Shown here: piece by piece, positions 60,551 to 64,000 of the stretch
How positions within the stretch are numbered: position 1 is the stretch's first letter
Layout of the letters: each line of letters opens with the position of its first letter
Assembly: GCA_036499395.1 (NCBI GenBank)
Contig: DASYDW010000002.1
Location: forward strand, 1 to 64,000
From: Pirellulales bacterium
GTDB lineage: Bacteria; Planctomycetota; Planctomycetia; Pirellulales; JACPPG01
Length of the DNA: 64,000 nucleotides
Reading direction: 5' to 3'
Notes under the pieces: generated by a model
What the model was told of the DNA's origin: nothing
Seen by the model: only the letters and a program-made list of their open reading frames with translations
Databases searched by the model: none
Program-made: the position numbers and the translations under genes

Positions 60551-61291
60551 ATGCGACTGACAATGTCGGAACCTGATGTCACGCTGACCGACTACGCCGT
60601 GGCAATTGAAGCTGTCGTGCTGCTAATTCTGCTCCGAGGCACCCAAGTTTCCACGGGAGCGCTTGGGACTTGGCTCGCGCTTTTCTTCGGGTCAATTTGC
60701 GCCGCGTCGCTGTTCGGCGGCACAGTTCATGGTTTCCTTCGTGATGAGCGAACACTGGCTTATCGCATACTTTGGCCTGCTACTCTGGTCGCGATGGGGG
60801 TGACGGCGTTTTCGATGTATGCAATTGGTGCCGAACTTACCCTATCACCGGAATACATACGGTGGATGGTGATCGCTGCCGCCACGCAGTTTCTGATTTA
60901 CGCTGCAGTGATCGTTTTTGCTCGACAAGATTTCTGGCTGGGAATCGCCGACAACTTACCGGCGATATTGTTTTTGCTCTTCGCCATCGCGTTGAAGTGG
61001 CGAAACGGCGCGAACGATGATTTATCCTTGGCCCTGGCTGGCCTAGGACTCGTATTGGTTGCCGCTGCCCTTCAGTACTTGCAACTTGGCATCCATCCTA
61101 TCTACCTAAATCACAACGCGCTTTATCACGTATTGCAGGGCCTTGCGCTCTTTCTTTTCTTCTTGGGAATCCGGTCGATCAACGTAAATAGCAACGAGCA
61201 GACGATGAGTAGCCGCCCGGTCCCACATTTCATCGATCTTCGCGCCAGCCACATTGGAACCTCGCCAGACTCTTTGGGATTATCTCAATGA
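60551..61291 (+). CDS. Multi-helix membrane protein coupled to the oxidoreductase
   Basis: A 246-residue protein with seven or eight membrane helices. The closing YLNHNALYHVLQGLALFLFFLGI has the polar H-N-x-x-Y-H pattern I associate with DUF6962-like membrane proteins, tentatively. A ~40-residue polar tail follows. The stop overlaps the ATG of the downstream FAD oxidoreductase gene (ATGA), so they are coupled. MSEPD at 60563 is an alternative start. Sampled G+C is near 52 percent, below most of the window. Confidence 0.78.
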   Translation: MRLTMSEPDVTLTDYAVAIEAVVLLILLRGTQVSTGALGTWLALFFGSICAASLFGGTVHGFLRDERTLAYRILWPATLVAMGVTAFSMYAIGAELTLSPEYIRWMVIAAATQFLIYAAVIVFARQDFWLGIADNLPAILFLLFAIALKWRNGANDDLSLALAGLGLVLVAAALQYLQLGIHPIYLNHNALYHVLQGLALFLFFLGIRSINVNSNEQTMSSRPVPHFIDLRASHIGTSPDSLGLSQ

Positions 61292-62763
61292 CGGCACACC
61301 CTGACGCGGCAAAGAATACAACCGGGTCGGATCCCAAGCTGGGGGCTCCAGAGCAATCCTTGAATGCAAAAGCTGATGCCGGCCTCGTCGTGGATGACGT
61401 GCAGTCACAATTAAATGCGACGCGCGTAAACCGTATTCTGCAGCCGACATCTCTCGACGCGATCCAAGCGGCCGTGCAAGTTGCTCAACGCGAAGACAGG
61501 GCCATTAGCATTGCAGGCGGCCGCCACGCAATGGGCGGTCAGCAATTCGGCAGTGATTCGGTACTACTCGATATGAGTCAATTCAATCGTGTGGTGGAGT
61601 TCGACCCGATCAGGGGACAAATCGAAGTCCAGAGCGGAATCGAGTGGCCCGAATTGATCGACTACCTGAATCGCGAACAACTTGGCCAAACGAACCAATG
61701 GGCGATCAAGGAAAAGCAAACGGGTGTGGACCGAGTCAGCCTCGGCGGGTCGTTGGCCTCGAACGTTCATGGCCGTGGCTTGCAGTTTCCACCGATGATC
61801 AACGATGTCGAGTCCTTTCTCCTGGTGGATGCGTTCGGAAAACTGCACACATGCAGCCGCAGCGAGAATTCGGAACTGTTTTCGCTAGCCGTCGGCGGCT
61901 ATGGCTTATTTGGCATTATCGCGCACGTGACTCTTCGCTTGGTCCCGCGCACCAAGGTCCAGCGGATCGTAGACATCATCGCCGTCAAAGACCTCTTACC
62001 CGAAGTCGAAAAGCGAATTCAGCAAGGGTTCGTCTACGGCGACTGTCAATACTCCACTGACCTGGAGACAGAAGCAGGTTCGCATGCCGGAGTCTTGGCC
62101 TGCTATCGGCCTGTCGACAATACGACGCCGATTGTCGAAGACCAATTGCAGCTATCGGACAACGATTGGGCCCAACTTTACACCCTGGCGCGCACCAATA
62201 AGAAGCTGGCCTACGAGACGTATTCTCAGTACTACCTTTCGACCTCCGGGCAAGTGTATTGGTCGGATTTGCATCAGCTTGCCGGTAATTTCGATGCGTA
62301 TCGAGAAGCGGTCGATGTGCAACGCGGCACGGAAATGATTACCGAAGCCTATGTGGCGAAAGACGCGTTTCTGCCATTTATGGCTCAAGTGCGCGAAGAC
62401 TTCGTTCAGCACGCCGTTGATATGACCTATGGAACGATCCGCTTTATCGAACGAGACGACGAGAGCTTCCTCGCTTGGGCCAAAGAGCCCTCGGTCTGCA
62501 TTGTTTGCAATCTGCATGTCGTCCACACGGACGAAGGAAAACAAAAAGCCGCCGAGGACTTCCGTCGCATCATCGATCGAGTCATCGAACACGGCGGCCG
62601 ATTCTACCTGACGTACCATCGGTGGGCTGAACGCCGACAGGTGGAGATTTGCTACCCGCAATTTGTCGCCTTCCTCCGTTTGAAGCGAAAATACGACCCA
62701 CACGAACGCTTTCAAAGTGAGTGGTATCGCCACTACAAAACGATGTTCGCAGACCAACTATAG
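61288..62763 (+). CDS. FAD-dependent oxidoreductase (VAO/PCMH family)
   Basis: A 491-residue flavoenzyme with the FAD-binding PCMH fold: SIAGGRHAMGGQQFGSDS, LDMSQFNRVVEFD, VDRVSLGGSLASNVHG and VGGYGLFGIIAHV. The C-terminal domain ends with KYDPHERFQSEWYRHY, typical of sugar-lactone and alditol oxidases of the VAO group. No signal peptide, so cytoplasmic. It is coupled to the membrane protein gene by ATGA overlap. The sugar or lactone substrate is unknown; the DprE1-like decaprenyl-sugar oxidase role is one option given the membrane partner. Confidence 0.85.
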   Translation: MTAHPDAAKNTTGSDPKLGAPEQSLNAKADAGLVVDDVQSQLNATRVNRILQPTSLDAIQAAVQVAQREDRAISIAGGRHAMGGQQFGSDSVLLDMSQFNRVVEFDPIRGQIEVQSGIEWPELIDYLNREQLGQTNQWAIKEKQTGVDRVSLGGSLASNVHGRGLQFPPMINDVESFLLVDAFGKLHTCSRSENSELFSLAVGGYGLFGIIAHVTLRLVPRTKVQRIVDIIAVKDLLPEVEKRIQQGFVYGDCQYSTDLETEAGSHAGVLACYRPVDNTTPIVEDQLQLSDNDWAQLYTLARTNKKLAYETYSQYYLSTSGQVYWSDLHQLAGNFDAYREAVDVQRGTEMITEAYVAKDAFLPFMAQVREDFVQHAVDMTYGTIRFIERDDESFLAWAKEPSVCIVCNLHVVHTDEGKQKAAEDFRRIIDRVIEHGGRFYLTYHRWAERRQVEICYPQFVAFLRLKRKYDPHERFQSEWYRHYKTMFADQL

Positions 62764-62810
62764 CGCAGGCAGAATATGCACTCGCGGCCTGACGATCAAC
62801 AACGCGGCAA

Positions 62811-63209
62811 ATGATTTGCCCAATGAACCGAACTATCGCGTCTGACATTGATGGTGCCATGCCCCCAGCATCCAAGCACATCCGCCGCTGGTTTCAGTTT
62901 CGAATAGGAACATGGTTCGTTCTAATCGCAATAGCGGCCTGGGCATTATCTATTCGGCCCTGGACGGTCGTTGATGGCGGTTCGAGCGGAAGTGTAAGCA
63001 CGACTGCGAGCGGCAAAGCGACGTGGAGTGGGGAAATTCGATATACAACAAACCCAGCGCTCCGCTGGCCGGTTCTTGCATTCTTCGGAGTCATCGCCTG
63101 GCAGGGACTGCGGTTGGTCGTGACGCGCAAGCGTGCCCGCAGACTGACGCATCGCCCTCGATTCTCAACTCACGTCCAGATGTCTGACGTGCAGTCGCCG
63201 CCGGGGTAG
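62811..63209 (+). CDS. Small membrane protein of the Q-F type
   Basis: A 132-residue protein with two membrane helices: [22 protein letters not shown] and [19 protein letters not shown]. The Q-F-R-I-G-T start resembles the QFGL anchor of the genes at 38465, 39187 and 41535. The end overlaps the convergent gene's stop by about 40 bases. ATG 62811 or 62823 may be the start. Function unknown. Confidence 0.65.
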   Translation: MICPMNRTIASDIDGAMPPASKHIRRWFQFRIGTWFVLIAIAAWALSIRPWTVVDGGSSGSVSTTASGKATWSGEIRYTTNPALRWPVLAFFGVIAWQGLRLVVTRKRARRLTHRPRFSTHVQMSDVQSPPG

Positions 63210-64000
63210 CGCATTTCGTGGGCGCGGGCCGGGCCGCCGGGTTCGCGGCCGAAGTCGATGAAGAAGCGGTCGTTGATCTTCATGCCGCCCGTAGGATCGC
63301 AATCGACCTGCAACAGGAACGAGCCGGTCTTGGCCATGTCGGGATAGAACTGATTGTCCCAACTGCTAAAGAGCGAACTGCTGACGTACAGCCGTCGTCC
63401 GTCCAGGCTGAGCTGCAGCATCTGCGGTCCGCCGGTGACTTTGTGGCCGGCCACTTCGGGCGCTTTGCCTAACAGCCCGCCGCACCACACCTGGCCTGCC
63501 AGCTTCGGGTGCGCCGGATCGCTGATGTCGTATTGGCGGATGTCGCCGTGCAGCCAGTTCGAGAAATACAAGAACCGATCGTCCATCGACACGACCAGGT
63601 CGGTGATCAGGCCGGGGAGCGGAAAGGGAAAACTTTTCACGTCGACCGGATCGACCGAGATCACTTTGTCGACCTGCCAGCGATCGGCCGGCTTATGCCA
63701 GTGCCACATTGTGCTCGAGAGCGCGGCGCCGACAAAGCCGTGCGTGCTGTCGGGATTGTGGTGAAAGCGTACTTCGAGCGGGATCCGTCCGGCCTCGCCC
63801 AGGTCGACGGTTTGCGCGATGTCGCGCTTCTGCCAATCCCAGAAGTGGATCTGCGTACCGTACTTGCCGGCGGCGACGTCTTCGAGATTGAACCCCTGGT
63901 AATAGGTCTGTGGCGCGCCCCATTCGCTCGACACCATGACATTGTGTCGCGGCTGATACCAGAAGTCGTAGTTGTATTTCATCGCCTGGGCGTTGTGCTC
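63170..64000 (-). CDS. Selenium-binding protein 1 family protein (cut by window end)
   Basis: A partial gene: its 5' end lies outside the window. The visible ~276 residues include [48 protein letters not shown]-like segments and [25 protein letters not shown], the SBP56/SELENBP1 family beta-propeller. Members oxidise methanethiol and bind selenium or copper. The frame continues upstream through EHNAQA to the window edge. The ATG at 63982 is not the true start. No secretion signal can be judged. Confidence 0.92.
   Translation of the reverse strand, partial: EHNAQAMKYNYDFWYQPRHNVMVSSEWGAPQTYYQGFNLEDVAAGKYGTQIHFWDWQKRDIAQTVDLGEAGRIPLEVRFHHNPDSTHGFVGAALSSTMWHWHKPADRWQVDKVISVDPVDVKSFPFPLPGLITDLVVSMDDRFLYFSNWLHGDIRQYDISDPAHPKLAGQVWCGGLLGKAPEVAGHKVTGGPQMLQLSLDGRRLYVSSSLFSSWDNQFYPDMAKTGSFLLQVDCDPTGGMKINDRFFIDFGREPGGPARAHEMRYPGGDCTSDIWT

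Noticed and set aside
1-64000. tRNA, rRNA, CRISPR, transposase, integrase or phage genes
   Set aside because: I looked for GGTTC-type T-arms, conserved rRNA text, spaced identical repeats and DDE/tyrosine-recombinase motifs and saw none. Absence by eye is not proof.

Overview
The window looks like a chromosomal segment from a GC-rich planctomycete, probably of the Pirellulales type. Several features support this: a DUF1559 pseudopilin-like protein, a TMTC-like mannosyltransferase/TPR protein, four small membrane-anchored proteins opening with a planctomycete-style Q-F-(G/R)-(L/I) segment, three PEP-CTERM proteins, a short phenylalanyl-tRNA synthetase beta chain, and a stand-alone mfnB (H4MPT/methanofuran-type C1 metabolism). 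About 60 genes are supported. I see no rRNA, tRNA, CRISPR array, transposase, integrase or phage gene. The right end cuts a selenium-binding-protein gene.

Layout. 0.5-6.2 kb: two TPR proteins and an exported serine beta-lactamase-like hydrolase. 6.4-9 kb: small proteins, a PilZ protein and gaps, including an unexplained minus-strand terminator. 9.1-16 kb: an Amt ammonium transporter behind a sigma-54-type promoter, mfnB coupled to a membrane protein, a YnfA protein, a CitMHS/NhaD-type transporter and an RNase D. 16-20 kb: a lipoprotein, a large DUF11-repeat exported protein and a membrane protein. 21.3-30 kb: a polyprenyl/lipid-glycan region (GT2, ChbG/YdjC deacetylase, GT87, cardiolipin synthase, PIG-L deacetylase), a DUF1992 protein and a DUF1028 protein. 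30-34 kb: RidA, HisI, a second GT2 and an XRE-like regulator. 34-38.3 kb: rpmI-rplT-pheS-pheT on the minus strand. 38.4-42.6 kb: small membrane proteins, two cysteine-rich exported proteins (likely copper handling), a TPR protein and an exported methyltransferase. 42.7-49.2 kb: a sirtuin, an exported thioredoxin-like protein, a C25 (gingipain-type) peptidase, a SUMF1-type protein and FloA. 49.6-58 kb: a cell-surface region with three PEP-CTERM proteins, a DUF1559 protein, a leucine-rich-repeat protein and a SurA-like protein. 58-62.8 kb: a membrane-fused CocE/NonD hydrolase facing a coupled membrane protein/FAD oxidoreductase pair, in DNA that samples lower in G+C. 63.2 kb to the end: a selenium-binding-protein homologue.

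Much of the intergenic DNA is palindromic. I can see at least four separate families of paired inverted elements: the GTAGGGTGC family, the TGTAGC family, the CCCTCTCCC family and two word-stuttering elements. None has an associated transposase here. The most interesting coding hypotheses are a GT2-deacetylase-GT87 set that could work like ArnC-ArnD-ArnT, the tandem Cys-rich pair, and mfnB in a membrane-protein operon. No claim of a wholly new defence or mobile system can be supported from this sequence.
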